Shown here: one piece after another, positions 21,103-31,613 of the stretch
Position numbering within the stretch: the first letter of the stretch is position 1
How the letters are laid out: the number at the start of each line of letters is the position of its first letter
Source of the DNA: Cylindrodendrum hubeiense
Taxonomy: Eukaryota > Ascomycota > Sordariomycetes > Hypocreales > Nectriaceae
Reading direction: 5' to 3'
DNA: 64,000 nt
Assembly: GCA_014621425.1 (NCBI GenBank)
Contig: JAANBB010000130.1
Coordinates: 1-64,000 of the forward strand
The notes under the pieces: model-generated
The model's database searches: none
The model's input: only the letters and a program-made list of their open reading frames with translations
Told to the model about the DNA's origin: nothing
Made by a program: the position numbers and the translations under genes

Positions 21103-23112
21103 ATGGACGATAAACCACCTCGTCGCTCATCCCGGATCAACCTAGGCGTCCCTAACCCGTTTCTTCAGGAACACTTTCAGATGGACCGCCCTAAACGAGC
21201 CCGTGAGAGTGTCGACAAGGATAAAGGGGTCCTCGGCAACAATGACAACAACGCCCTCAGCGACAAAAGTGGCGACGAGCCTGACAGAAAGAGACAGAAA
21301 AATGATGTCACCAACACTCCGGACTCTCAACGCAGATACAGCCTTAGATCTCGACTGTCAGAATCCTCGCCCGTCTCTCAGCCAGAGTCGGCAACGAAGA
21401 GAAGCACTCCTGACTCTTACAAGCAACATAATCTCAGATCTCGCCTGACAGGTTCGTCTCCAGTCTCTCAGCCAGAGCCGCTAATTAAGCACGAGACTCC
21501 AGATTCCCAGAGACAGCATAATCTCAGATCTCGCCTGACTGGATTGTCTCCGGCCTCTCAGCCAGAGCCATCAACGAAGAAAAGCATTCCGGATTTCCAG
21601 AAGCAACATCACCTTAGATCTCGTCTGACGGGCCTCCCCGAAACACCTCAGCAAGCCACACCAGGCCCAGCTTCACGAATCACCCCAAATTCTGAGAGAC
21701 GGGATAGCCTGAGGCCTCGCCCAGGAGGTTCCTTTCAAGCACCCCAACAGAAGTCGTCGGCTCAAGCTTCACAGAGCACTCCAGAGTTTGAGCGACGACG
21801 TAGTCTCAGAAACCGCCCGGCGATTGCCCCCCAGACCATCAAGAAAGAGTCGTCGGGTCCAGCTCAGCGCAGCAATGAGAGACCTTCTCGTTCTGTCAAT
21901 ACTTTCGGAACCAAACCAGCTGCACCAAAACCAGTTGCACCCAAACCAGCTGCACCCAAGGTATCTGCAACCAAGGTATCTACACCCAAGCCGCCTGTTA
22001 CCAAGCAGACTGCACCCAAGCCGACTGCACCCAAGCCGCCTGTGGCCGAGCCGCCTGTGGCCGAGCCATCTCAACCGACATCACAGGCATCAATCAAAAT
22101 GGAGGCACCACAACCTCAAGTCGCCAGAGCAGGCCCCCCCCGCCAAAGACTCGTGGCTGATCCTTCGACGGTCTGCCGAATTTGCTCTGCCCAGTTTGCT
22201 GACGCTCGCGAGCTCAGATTCTGTCGCTGGCTTGCTTGGCGAATCTGTACACAGTGCTGGGGCACATACGGTCGCAGCCGTGGTTTTGGCCCAGGGGCAT
22301 GGGATGACAAGGTAATTGCGCGGAAGGCGGAAATGGACGAACTCAAGGTGAAGATGAAAGCCCCCAGTGCCGGAGGAACACAAATCGGCGACAACACTAA
22401 CAAGGCTACTGATATTGGTAGTGAGATCGCCCACGGTGATAATGGCGAGAACACCTCGCTTTTGCCGATTCCACAGCTTGCTTCCGACTCCGAGATTCCA
22501 TCCTCAGATCCCCCGGATTTCGACCCGAACTATGTTCTTCAATCGCCTCGGTTCCCCCCAATCCCACAACTGCCGGAATTTGACCCAAATGGAATCTTCC
22601 CACGCTACGAGTATCCGTCGCTCACAGCATTCCAAAGACTCCCATATTACGGTCCGAGCCAGGCTTTCCGGGTCCCCGAGACTCCTCCAGTCGCAGGACC
22701 CTCAGGTTCCGGCTCGAACCAGACATATGAACCTCCTCAGTCTGCCTCTGCTCGACGAAGCTCATTCCTCGACCTGAATCAAGCCTTCCGAATTCATGAG
22801 TACACACACCCCAGACAAATCCCAGTTTCCGCCCCAGAACAGATGTTCAACGGCGGTCCTGCGATGTCTGCACCTGTCGAAACGAATGGTGGACCCTCTC
22901 GCAACCCCACACGGCCGGTGATGGATGCACTCGACACCAGGCCCGAGGTTGCCCTAAGTTATCACCGTCAATCAATTAGCGCCTTGCTTCAGAGCCCAAC
23001 AAACCTGGCAAGTCTGTCAATTGAACAAGACGATGATGTGATGATCGTTGAGCAGGAAAACAGCGCGCGTGAGGCCCTGGACGCAATTTTGTACAGTCGG
23101 GAGCATGACTGA
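21103..23112 (+). CDS. repeat-built protein with a Cys-pair motif, function unknown
   Basis: Single exon, 669 aa, not recognised. Residues 1-71 are basic and acidic mixed. Residues 72 to about 258 form six tandem copies of a 30-32-residue unit with core TPDSQRQHNLRSRLTG and a Ser/Pro/Gln linker; copies 1-3 are closest, copies 5-6 most diverged. Residues about 270-325 are some ten pentapeptides of the type PxAPK. Then a compact segment around residue 358 has C-x2-C and a later C-x2-C (VCRICSAQF and RICTQCWG), probably one zinc site. The rest is Pro/Ser/Gln-rich and probably disordered. Basic LRSR motifs suggest nucleic-acid or chromatin contact, which is only inference. No signal peptide or membrane segment is seen. 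Confidence 0.7.
   Translation: MDDKPPRRSSRINLGVPNPFLQEHFQMDRPKRARESVDKDKGVLGNNDNNALSDKSGDEPDRKRQKNDVTNTPDSQRRYSLRSRLSESSPVSQPESATKRSTPDSYKQHNLRSRLTGSSPVSQPEPLIKHETPDSQRQHNLRSRLTGLSPASQPEPSTKKSIPDFQKQHHLRSRLTGLPETPQQATPGPASRITPNSERRDSLRPRPGGSFQAPQQKSSAQASQSTPEFERRRSLRNRPAIAPQTIKKESSGPAQRSNERPSRSVNTFGTKPAAPKPVAPKPAAPKVSATKVSTPKPPVTKQTAPKPTAPKPPVAEPPVAEPSQPTSQASIKMEAPQPQVARAGPPRQRLVADPSTVCRICSAQFADARELRFCRWLAWRICTQCWGTYGRSRGFGPGAWDDKVIARKAEMDELKVKMKAPSAGGTQIGDNTNKATDIGSEIAHGDNGENTSLLPIPQLASDSEIPSSDPPDFDPNYVLQSPRFPPIPQLPEFDPNGIFPRYEYPSLTAFQRLPYYGPSQAFRVPETPPVAGPSGSGSNQTYEPPQSASARRSSFLDLNQAFRIHEYTHPRQIPVSAPEQMFNGGPAMSAPVETNGGPSRNPTRPVMDALDTRPEVALSYHRQSISALLQSPTNLASLSIEQDDDVMIVEQENSAREALDAILYSREHD
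21316..21870 (+). repeat. six-copy ~90-bp coding repeat
   Basis: Encodes six 30-32-residue units in the 669-aa protein. Units 1-3 are 90 bp each and share words such as CTCAGATCTCGCCTGAC; later units are 96 bp and diverged. Confidence 0.75.
21911..22075 (+). repeat. 15-bp coding minisatellite (PxAPK pentapeptides)
   Basis: About ten units of a 15-bp repeat with consensus close to CCAGCTGCACCCAAG, encoding PxAPK-type pentapeptides. Opposite-strand open frames here (for example at 21769-22074) are by-products. Confidence 0.8.
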
Positions 23113-23437
23113 AAGTACGACGCAAAGAACGGCTGAGAGCCCAGCTTGAGCATGAAGGAAAAACGCAGGCAACGAATATAGATTAGAGATGAAGAACCTG
23201 CTAATGATTTGGGAGGGGAATTTAGAGCAGAGGTATGAAGTTGGCTCTTGGCACCGGCCGGAAAGGTTTGGTTATTCCCCTTCCTATAGACATTGGCATT
23301 GGAAAGTATGCTTGAGAACAGCTCATGTTGCTACTTAGAGAGCATACTAGTGCCAGAATAAATATCAATTACATTGAAGTGCATAAGAGACTCTAAGCTG
23401 CTCGTGATCATCTTAATTCGTAAAGTCATCATCTTTA
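23113..23437. other. convergent 3' region
   Basis: The repeat-protein gene (+) and the chitinase gene (-) end on either side. I see nothing beyond likely 3' untranslated sequence. Confidence 0.5.
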
Positions 23438-24679
23438 TCAGTAATTCTGGAGCTCACGCCAGCCAGAGGCGACCAGACTGTCACCCCCAACTCTATCACC
23501 AGCCCCAGTCCAGTAGAATAGACCTCCCAGTCCTATGGACTTGGCATATTGAGCCTTTATCTGAACTGTTCTGGGAACGTCAAAGGAAACGAAGCCCTTG
23601 TCGCCCTCGTCGTCCACAAAGGAAGCGGTAGCAGCCGCATCCTCGACATAAGCATTGTTAACCCACCTTTCCGGCAAGTCACAGTAGTCTATCTCGCCAG
23701 AGGCTTCAAATGGATGTCCAGGTCCGCGTGAAGGAGAGAAATATCTCGCATAGGCTGGAATACCCAGCACAATCTTGCGACTGGGGAAGTCGTGGGCTAG
23801 GAGGTAGTTAACGCCGCCATGAGCGGAAGCGCGAAGGGCAGGATAAACCTCGTTGAGGTTCTGGCTTGGAGGCATCAGCTGGGCGTGGTGACCTGAGACG
23901 TCGGTCCAGCTGCCAGCGAAGTCGTAGGACATAAGGTTGAGGAAGTCGAGCTCTCTACTAACGGCGGGGAGATCGAGGTGCTTGAGGCAGTATTGTCCGA
24001 CGGGGAGAGCGCTGGTCAACAGAAACCAGGGCGATGGAAGAGCTCGACGGATTTCCTGGAGGAACTTGACATAGTTCACACCCGCGTCGGGATCCTGTGG
24101 GTGTTCCCAGTCAACTAGTCCAGACTATTAGCGTGGACTGTTCCGTTCCATTTGAGCACATGGAAACTCACTGTCGGCACCATCCAGTTTGTGCTTCTCA
24201 CAAAATCCCCTGATCTCCCCCGCAAATGTACATCTTGCAGTTTCGCTCTCGGCAACCTTGGGAAACTCCTTGCTGCTGGCGCCGCCGCCCACAGATACCA
24301 GCGTCTTGATGTGGGGATTCTGGCGCTTCAGCTCAGCAATTGCAGCGAGGCATCCCTTAACCCCATCGACTTCTTTATCATTGTCGGCCCATTCATCAAG
24401 TGGCTTGAATTGAGAATGTTAGCGGACCATTATACAAGGGAACCATCTCAATGGGTGCGAACCCGAAGGGTGCCATCTTCGTTGACACTAGAACGAGTTA
24501 GCCCAAGTTCCCGCTATTGGAGGCCGGGGTAGCTAGGCGTAGCGGCATTTGGACAAAATTGCTTACCCGACAAAGGCATAGAAGATGTGCGTAATGGATG
24601 CAATATCAAGGCAAGACGGCGGTTTGTCTTTGTAGACGCGCCACGAAGGATAATAGACGGCATTGATATATTGGGACAT
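23438..24679 (-). CDS. GH18 chitinase without signal peptide
   Basis: Four exons on the minus strand: 24679-24567, 24487-24463, 24403-24172, 24114-23438, giving 348 aa. Glycoside hydrolase family 18 is shown by VSVGGGASS (strand 3) and the catalytic DxxDxDxE motif at Asp120, Asp123, Asp125 and Glu127 (DGADIDWEHP). Later blocks LNLMSYDFAGSW, VLGIPAYARYF and GGLFYWTGAGD also fit. Family enzymes cut chitin with retention of configuration using the motif Glu. No secretion signal is visible (MSQYINAVYYPSWRV), so it may act in the cytoplasm or leave by another route. Exon 2 is only 25 nt. The donor after it is GTTCGC, a weak match. TATAAG lies on the minus strand at 24776-24771. Confidence 0.87.
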
Positions 24680-24770
24680 TGCTTAATTGATGCAAAACAG
24701 CCAAGATGCGAGCTGGATGATGATGGCGAAGACGAGGATGTTATGAGGGACAATACGAGGCCACACATGG

Positions 24771-24776
24771 CTTATA
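24771..24776 (-). promoter_or_regulatory. candidate TATA box of the chitinase gene
   Basis: TATAAG on the minus strand, 92 bases before the chitinase start codon. Confidence 0.4.
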
Positions 24777-27634
24777 AACTGCTGATGTCACCGAGACGAC
24801 CCCGCAGGGCGCAGCATGTACACCGCGGTGAGACACCAGGTGAGCCCTTGAAGGTTGTACGTTTCTGTATAGTCGAGGTTTTCCATGATGGCTCTGCAGA
24901 TTTTGAGGCATAAGGGATTCAGAATAAAAGACTCATTAATCTAAATGTTCTAGTAAATTATGTGGATATTTGGGTGGTTCGATGCTGTGCGGGATGCATG
25001 TGTCGGTCATCTCATTGGTATACGCAATACTTGACATCCTCTTCTGTTCTTGTATTATTTCATCACCCCGGTAGCCTCGGGTTGCAAGCGGCAACGGTCT
25101 CGTTGCAGATGGTTGATTATTCATCTTTGATGACATCGAGATGGTCAAAGACAGGCTATTAATTAATCAGTGGTACGGACTATAAAATAGGTTCGGTGTA
25201 CTTATAGCCAACTTATCAGCAATTGACAGTATCTGGGGGTTACAGACTCGAGTTTCAATACTTAGCTTTGTATCGATTCGGGGGAAACCCTCCAACTCAT
25301 ACTGAACGGGATAGGCAGCTCCCCGTGAATGTTTCCTTAGAGGAATGATGGTGTTGGTTGTGAGATCGCCGAAAGGTAATGAACTACCATCAACAGCTCC
25401 TTGTTCCTGACTTGTCCCAGGCCAAAATGAGAAAGGCTATTCGGAACTTCCCCACGATCAGACGGAGAGAGAAAATAGGGCCTTGCGGAATTGAGCTGCT
25501 TGATCCTCCCGAGTCCACAATATCTCCAAGACATGCTTGATCAAAAGACGGACACGGTCCAGCTAAGTAACCAGTGTAAATACTCACCTGCCTGATATTA
25601 AACGTTGAAAGTAGCCAGAAAATCCCCAAAGGCTCATTTTTCATCGCCTGAATCTCCGACGATTGGGGAGTGTTAGTTCAGGTGCACGTCCTTGGGCAAT
25701 CACACCCTTGAACGCCGCGGAGACTCACATTTACGCAGAGCCTTGTCTAATATCGCTAACTAAGTACTTATAATTTTGGCAGGGATTTCTTGCCTTAGTC
25801 CTGTCTCGGCAAGAGTGTGGTGATTTTAGACAATGATCTTGCTCGATTGCTTGAACCGGCATGGCTAGGGGTACTAGACGTTTGTGGCAATCATGCCGTT
25901 TGTCGGTGAGCTGTTTCGTGTTGGCCATGACCCGACGGATGTGACCAGTGTGCGCATACTCTTCATTACTGATGCGCGAATGATCAATTCTGGAGAGACC
26001 TCCGTTGAAGCCACAGAGTTGGGCGTGTGTAACCGCCTTCTCACCCCAGCCTCGTGATGGTTCCGGTGTACAAACAAAGAGAACCCTGGTTCGGGTCACT
26101 ACATTATCTGAGCCTCGGACTCGGGCCGATGCGTACGTGCACACACTAGATACCGTGTGTTTAGCCATACACGCGACTCAAATGCAGTGTTCCCCGACAT
26201 GGCGTTGGTTTCCCTTTGTCTCGTTACGACGACACCACTGGCTTGTCATGAGATTTAGCCCCTGTCACCGGTATAGCGGCTTCTAGCATGGTTTGGTTGT
26301 TCCAGGACAAGCATTATGAGTCCGTCGACTTCAGCTCGCCAGCCCTCATCTTGCCGCTGTGACTGGGCACTCTGTGTCTTGGCTGAAGGCATGTCCAGGG
26401 GTGTAAACACCGGTTTGCACACACTGTTGGCCACACCCTCGCAGTCCCACCAGATCTAGGAATTAACAACATTTGATAGGTCTCCTTCCATTAAGAGAGA
26501 GGTGCTTCAGTCGTTTCTGCCGAGACCTCTTGTTCCAGCCCAAAATAACTCCGATGAAGCAGGCTGGCACCCCACCTATTCCCGATAACTCGGGTTGTTC
26601 GCGCAACGGCGAACTGAATGCCGAGGGATAAGCATCGCATTACTACTCCCCACGGCAAACCCCGTCACACCATGGCTTGTGACCCGTTGGAACCCGTTGG
26701 ACGGCGGTGAATCATGAGATTCGTTCTCAGGGCTGCCAAGGCCTGTGGCGGACCTGCAGCATAGCACGCCCAGTTTCTTCCCCTCCTACTGCCGAGAGTG
26801 GTGATTGTGATTCCTGTTGGTGACAACTAGAGCTGTCATAGGTGACCACATAGCGCGACAACTAGGCAGAGTGGATGCTGTCGTTCCAGGTTGTCGGGTT
26901 GATGAGTGCGTCACCCAGCCAGTGGAACTCGATAGCCCCAACCACTATCCCTATGCGGTCGGGAGTGCGTTTCCTGACGCTCGGGGTGCATCGTGCCAAC
27001 ATTATGACTCTTAGACTCATCGGCTATAGGGCGGTAGATCTATCGGGGCGGTGTGCTTGAATCGATGACGGTGCGCAGCCTGATGAGCTTCATCCGATGA
27101 TCCAAGCCTGCCTCAAAGACCATTGTATGTTCTGCGGCATTTCAGGTACGAGCCGTCTCGCATGCCATAACTGTTGCAGAAGAACGAAACCTCATCCGTT
27201 ATCGTCCCTGGTCCTGGAATCAAAGACTTCCGCTCGCCGCCCCAGATTTCGTTACCCGTCACACAGCGGACGACCCGCGTTTGCAGCCCAACACTACATG
27301 TCCTAATGCACCTCTCCGCATCTGCCATCAAGCCGTGTCTGTGCAACTTGCGAACCCGAGGCTAATTGACGAGTACAAAGGGGGAAAAGCAAGTTCCATG
27401 TGTGCCGCTGCAAGTCTGGTGGTGCAGATATCCATCGCGTGGGGCGGATGCACAGGCATGTTTGCTCTTACAGTGTGCGAACAAAACCACCACGAGCGCA
27501 AGGGAGGCGGGTGAGGGCGTAAGATGAGATCCCATATGGAAGCACAGTGTTTAAGCAAGGGAGTGATCCTAGCTAGATCTGCAGGTTGAGGGACGACAGT
27601 CGTTACACATGTGAGACGAACGTGGTGGAATCGC

Positions 27635-27646
27635 GGGGGGGGGGGG
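27635..27646. repeat. G12 homopolymer
   Basis: Twelve consecutive G on the plus strand in the gene-free interval. The length could vary between strains or be a sequencing artefact. Confidence 0.8.
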
Positions 27647-28491
27647 TCCTCGCAATTCCGAATGACGATGGCACAGGCGGATAGCAACAGAATCAAACAA
27701 GGACGCCGAGGGCACTGAAGGAACGTGAGATTGATTCGTGACTACTCTTGAGACAACGATTTCAAGTATGAGAAAAGAGTCGCTCGCGCAACTCAAGCAG
27801 CGTCCCCGTGAATAGCGTGTAGATATACATGGTACAAAGTGTGAAGAGTCAAATCGCAGAGGCATGTGCATTCGGTGTATCATTCGACCATGAGGGCACA
27901 ACACATCGACCCTGAATGCCCTATCCTTGGTTCTATAAGAACTTCAGGAAAGTCCATCCAGCCCTATTAGAAACGAGTCGCGCGCCCGGGTGGCGATAGA
28001 ACGCCTCCCATCTCACCATGGGTGAGCCAACGAAACACTCTCTGACAGCACTGCCATGCCGTTCTCCCAAGTACCAAGACGAAATAAAATCAAGAACAAA
28101 AACAACAAGTAATCCCTTAAACTTCCTTTGCACGCGCCTTCATGAAGGGTAGTAGTAATCTCACAGAGCCCGCAACTTTGTGGGCCGATTCCCTGAACGC
28201 CCTGAACGATCCCGCAAGTTTGCCATCAATAACAACCCCCCGAATAACTTCCATCGGCCGCCCCGTCATAGAAAGCCGTTTTCGCAGTGAACAAACATCC
28301 TGCAATCCCTGGCCGCGTGCATCAAACCATGAGCTCAAAAAAGACGTGGAGCGACACCCCTGCTGGTTGCAATCGACAGGTGTCGTCCTTCAATGTTCTA
28401 GCCGCGGGTCCAAGGTCTCGTGGCCCGCCTCACCTGGAGAGGATCCAGACGAGCCCCCTCCCACAGCGTGTCCAGCACTTGGGTCATTATC

Positions 28492-29115
28492 CTACATGAC
28501 CGTTGATGCCAGCAAGCGCGACTCGACGTCGTCCATGCCCATACCGTCCATGCGCGGGCCTTCCATGCCCTGAAGTCGGGACTCGATGGCCTGGAACCGG
28601 GGCTCGTATCCGCCGGCGCGGGCCTCGAGGTTTTCCATCCGCTTCTCAATGTTTTCGAGGCGTTGTTCGATGCGCATCAGGCCTTGGGCCATGTCGTGGT
28701 TGAGGCGATCGAGTTTATTAGTGAAGGATCGGATCGAGGTGGCCAACGGGGCATTCTCCTGGCCAGGCGTGCCAGCGGGGACGCGTGGTTCGTGGTTGTG
28801 ACGGCCCTCCTGGATGGCAAAGCGCCATTGATTGCCAAGCTGGACTTCGCAGACGGCCTTTGCGCGGAACGGGCAGTCGATCTTGCGAGTCGAGGGATTG
28901 CGCTTCTTGGCGGTGCTGTTGTACTTGACGCCACCGCGGTCGCAGACGAGGTCGTAGCGGGTGGGCTTGCCGTCACGGTAGTTGGAGGCGCGCAACTTGA
29001 CAATTCCGTAGCCTTGGTCCTTGGCGACACGCTGGACAGAGGCCATCAGGTCGTCGAAGGTCCGAAAGATGCCTTCTGGTGGGGGCAGTAACGCCGGCGG
29101 TGGTGTATTCGGCAT
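28492..29115 (-). CDS. FAR1/WRKY-GCM1-type DNA-binding protein with coiled coil
   Basis: Single exon, 207 aa. Residues about 15-110 resemble the FAR1 DNA-binding domain derived from Mutator-like transposases: GYGIVKLRASNYRDGKPTRY, then VCDRGG, KIDCPFRAKAV and ending WRFAIQEGRHNHEP, giving the C-x(n)-C-x(n)-H-x-H zinc pattern. A heptad-type coiled coil follows (about residues 128-185; RIEQRLENIEKRMENLEAR), probably for dimerisation. No transposase catalytic domain, terminal repeats or second copy is visible, so this looks like a domesticated domain acting as a nuclear regulator. That role is inferred. The start Met at 29115 is the only one before the domain. Confidence 0.8.
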   Translation of the reverse strand: MPNTPPPALLPPPEGIFRTFDDLMASVQRVAKDQGYGIVKLRASNYRDGKPTRYDLVCDRGGVKYNSTAKKRNPSTRKIDCPFRAKAVCEVQLGNQWRFAIQEGRHNHEPRVPAGTPGQENAPLATSIRSFTNKLDRLNHDMAQGLMRIEQRLENIEKRMENLEARAGGYEPRFQAIESRLQGMEGPRMDGMGMDDVESRLLASTVM

Positions 29116-30502
29116 GGTGATTGATTGAGCCAGGGTGGCGGTTGGAAGGGGCGCAATTTGGGAGGCGGGGACGGGGGCAGGATGCGGTCGGACAGCAGCG
29201 AAGAGGCGACTCTGCCGTGTGAGAATGTCGAGCGGGAATGAGCAGTAGATATCGCGTCTGGTGCGTGTGTTGGTCGAGGTGCTGCTATACTAATATGCAA
29301 GAGGCTGGGCTGTGAGGATTTTTCCAATCCGCACTGTTGACAAGTTGAGCACTTACAAGGTTTAGTGTTGATCCGGTCCGGAGGCCGCGGAAGCCCACTC
29401 ACAGGCAGCGATGCGGCAGGGATGAACGCTAGCGCGGGCGAGAGCACGCCCATCAGGTCCGTCCCCACAGCCTGTGAGTGCTCGCTACTGCAGTGCGCCG
29501 CGAGCTGTGTCTCGACAGCAACAGGCACAGGGCCGCCGGGTACTCCAGACCTACAGTGCAGTGCAGCGGCGCGGCGGCGCAGAGGCGCTGAGGCGTAGGC
29601 GTGCGCCGCGGGAATCGAGCAGCAGCGCCGCTGATCATGGGAGGCGCTTTGGCTGCGTGGCGATGGGCAGCTGCGAAATGAGACAAGGGACCTTGTGTAG
29701 CTAAGCTGCTAAGATAGAAAGGAATTCGCCTGCAGCTACCCCGTGTGTTGCGTTGATGTTCCCCAGTGAGAGCTGCAGACACGTTGGCCGACTCCCCTAG
29801 CTTCAGTCGCTAACTCAACGAGGGTTGACGGTCGACGGCTCCTACAGTGTCTCCTCTGACACATCACAAGCCAGCCGTCTGTGAGGCGTCGAGCAAACTA
29901 CCTGACGCAACGACATGGTGCATGCTGGATCAGACGGGGATGGAAATTTTCTGCATCTCCTGCATCTCCTGCAAACGCCGTGGATGGCTTGACGCTGACC
30001 CTGCTACGGGCTGCTGCTTGCTTTGCCGGAACCCGCGCGGTTGTCCCGGATGGACACGGTGCGGCGCCCAGGCTCAAGAGGATCCCGATGGCCTCTCCTC
30101 GGTACCCTTCACACAGTACTGGAGTCGACTTATTTAGCCCACGTCGCAGCGGCGCACGCGCTGGGGTAGCACCAACGTCCAAGCTTCTTCCCTTCTCTCC
30201 CTTGCCCCACGTCGCGCAGGGCCCAGTCTCCAGACGCAGACCCGGCCCAGATGCAGACCTCCATCATATCTCCCCAACTTCTAGAACGATTCGTGCACCC
30301 GCCCAGCCATAGTGGGATATTTCTTCTTCTCAAACGGTGTCGCCGGGTACTCTGCTCACTGACAGCCGCTGCCCGCCCTCTCAGCCGTGCTTGTTTGCCT
30401 CCCCACTCCTTTCGCCCCCTGTTGCCACACGCTTCACCCCTTCACGCCTCGCCCTCGCCCTCTCCCTCTCTCCCAACTCGGCTCAGCCTCGCTATCCTCC
30501 CA
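29116..30502. other. divergent intergenic region, 1.4 kb
   Basis: It separates the FAR1-type gene (-) from the 125-aa helical protein gene (+). The right part is a C/T-rich leader before 30503. I see no gene; the frames on both strands are Ala/Arg/Pro-rich by composition. Confidence 0.45.
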
Positions 30503-31016
30503 ATGGACCAGCAGCCAACCACCAACGCTGAGGCGCCGGAAGGCGGCCGGGATGTCTCCGATGAAGCCCGTCTTGAGGAGGCCATGGAGCGGCTCAAGCT
30601 CCTACACATCAAGGTACTGACTGTGTTTCTAAAGATAAGACCTGCTGTGCAGACTGGCTGACCCATGCTGTTGTTTCAGGCCCGACTGCTGCGGGAAACC
30701 ATTCCCAAGATGATTGACCCGCTCATCCAGAAGCAGCCCTCACGTATGGATGCCTCATTCCGCTCACCTCCCTTGTTCCTTTGACGCCGTGACGCTGATG
30801 CATCTCACTCTAGCCGACATCATGTTTGCCGCCTTCATGAAGGCCGTCAACGATGCGCAAGCCAATGTCAACGAGTTTACTGAGTTGATGCGCGATGATA
30901 TCAGCCAGGACGTCTTTGCCCAGGCCGACAAGAGTCGGGAAGAGAAGCCCATGGGCATCACCCCGTGGCGGCACAGGGACCACCCAGATTGGTTCAGGAT
31001 GGACTCAAAGGCATAG
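30503..31016 (+). CDS. small helical conserved protein, function unknown
   Basis: Three exons: 30503-30613, 30680-30743, 30814-31016, with introns of 66 and 70 bp, giving 125 aa. An acidic N-terminus is followed by a likely helix (EEAMERLKLLHIKARLLRET), a short loop (KQPSPD), a second helix (MFAAFMKAVNDAQANVNEF) and a conserved-looking tail with WRHRDHPDWF. No signal peptide or membrane segment is present. The helix-loop-helix build and small size recall subunits of larger nuclear complexes such as Mediator, but I cannot assign it. The spliced frame is supported by phase agreement at both junctions. Confidence 0.72.
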
Positions 31017-31613
31017 TGTACGATATGTGTGTGGGTTTAGCCCACAGTGTTACGATAGAATGATTTACAAGCGGGATTGTCTTTTCAACTCTCCAGCCTT
31101 CTGAGGGCCATAGAGAAATACGAGGGCTGGATGAGATTCCTGTACTTTAACCAATCAAGTTACCAAGGACACTGATTCTGATTGTTGCGATCCTGGTTTG
31201 AACAGAGACTCACGTACAACATCCATTGATCAACTAAGTGATATGTACACCACTCGATAGTTTGTCAAGAGTCTGGTGAAGTAAGGATCTAAAGACAGGC
31301 TTGCATTTCCTGGCTCCAGTAAGAGAACCCTCCAGAACAACGTCGCAACGGTTTTCGACTCAGAGTAGACCAGACTGGGCCACGCAATGGAAGAATGTTG
31401 CTGCGCTCTGTGGTTAATTGGGTGGAGCTATGACAAAAAACTACAATTGAGCGAGGAATTTTCTCACGTGACGAACATCCACCATTTCCCCACTCTGATT
31501 CGTTGGTTTAGCGGGCACAATCCGCCTTTCCACCCACACAAAATTTCCCCAAATCTCGAAATTCCTCTTCCTGTTGTGAGATCCTCATCGCAACACCCGA
31601 CAATACCGCAAAA
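31017..31613. promoter_or_regulatory. intergenic region with eL34 promoter
   Basis: It contains the 3' region of the 125-aa protein gene and the eL34 promoter. A perfect palindrome TCACGTGA lies at 31464-31471, 143 bases before the eL34 start codon. No telobox is seen. Confidence 0.5.
31464..31471. promoter_or_regulatory. TCACGTGA palindrome in eL34 promoter
   Basis: Consensus Cbf1-type bHLH site. The uS9/eL32 promoter in the same window also carries CACGTG, flanked on one side by A (GCACGTGA). Confidence 0.5.

Larger units (their letters stand above)
24680..28491. other. 3.8-kb gene-free interval
   Basis: No supportable gene on either strand. The sequence is not strongly A/T-rich, and I recognise no transposase, reverse transcriptase or long terminal repeat. 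There is a run of twelve G at 27635-27646. The left end carries the chitinase promoter and the right end the 3' region of the FAR1-type gene. Confidence 0.5.
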
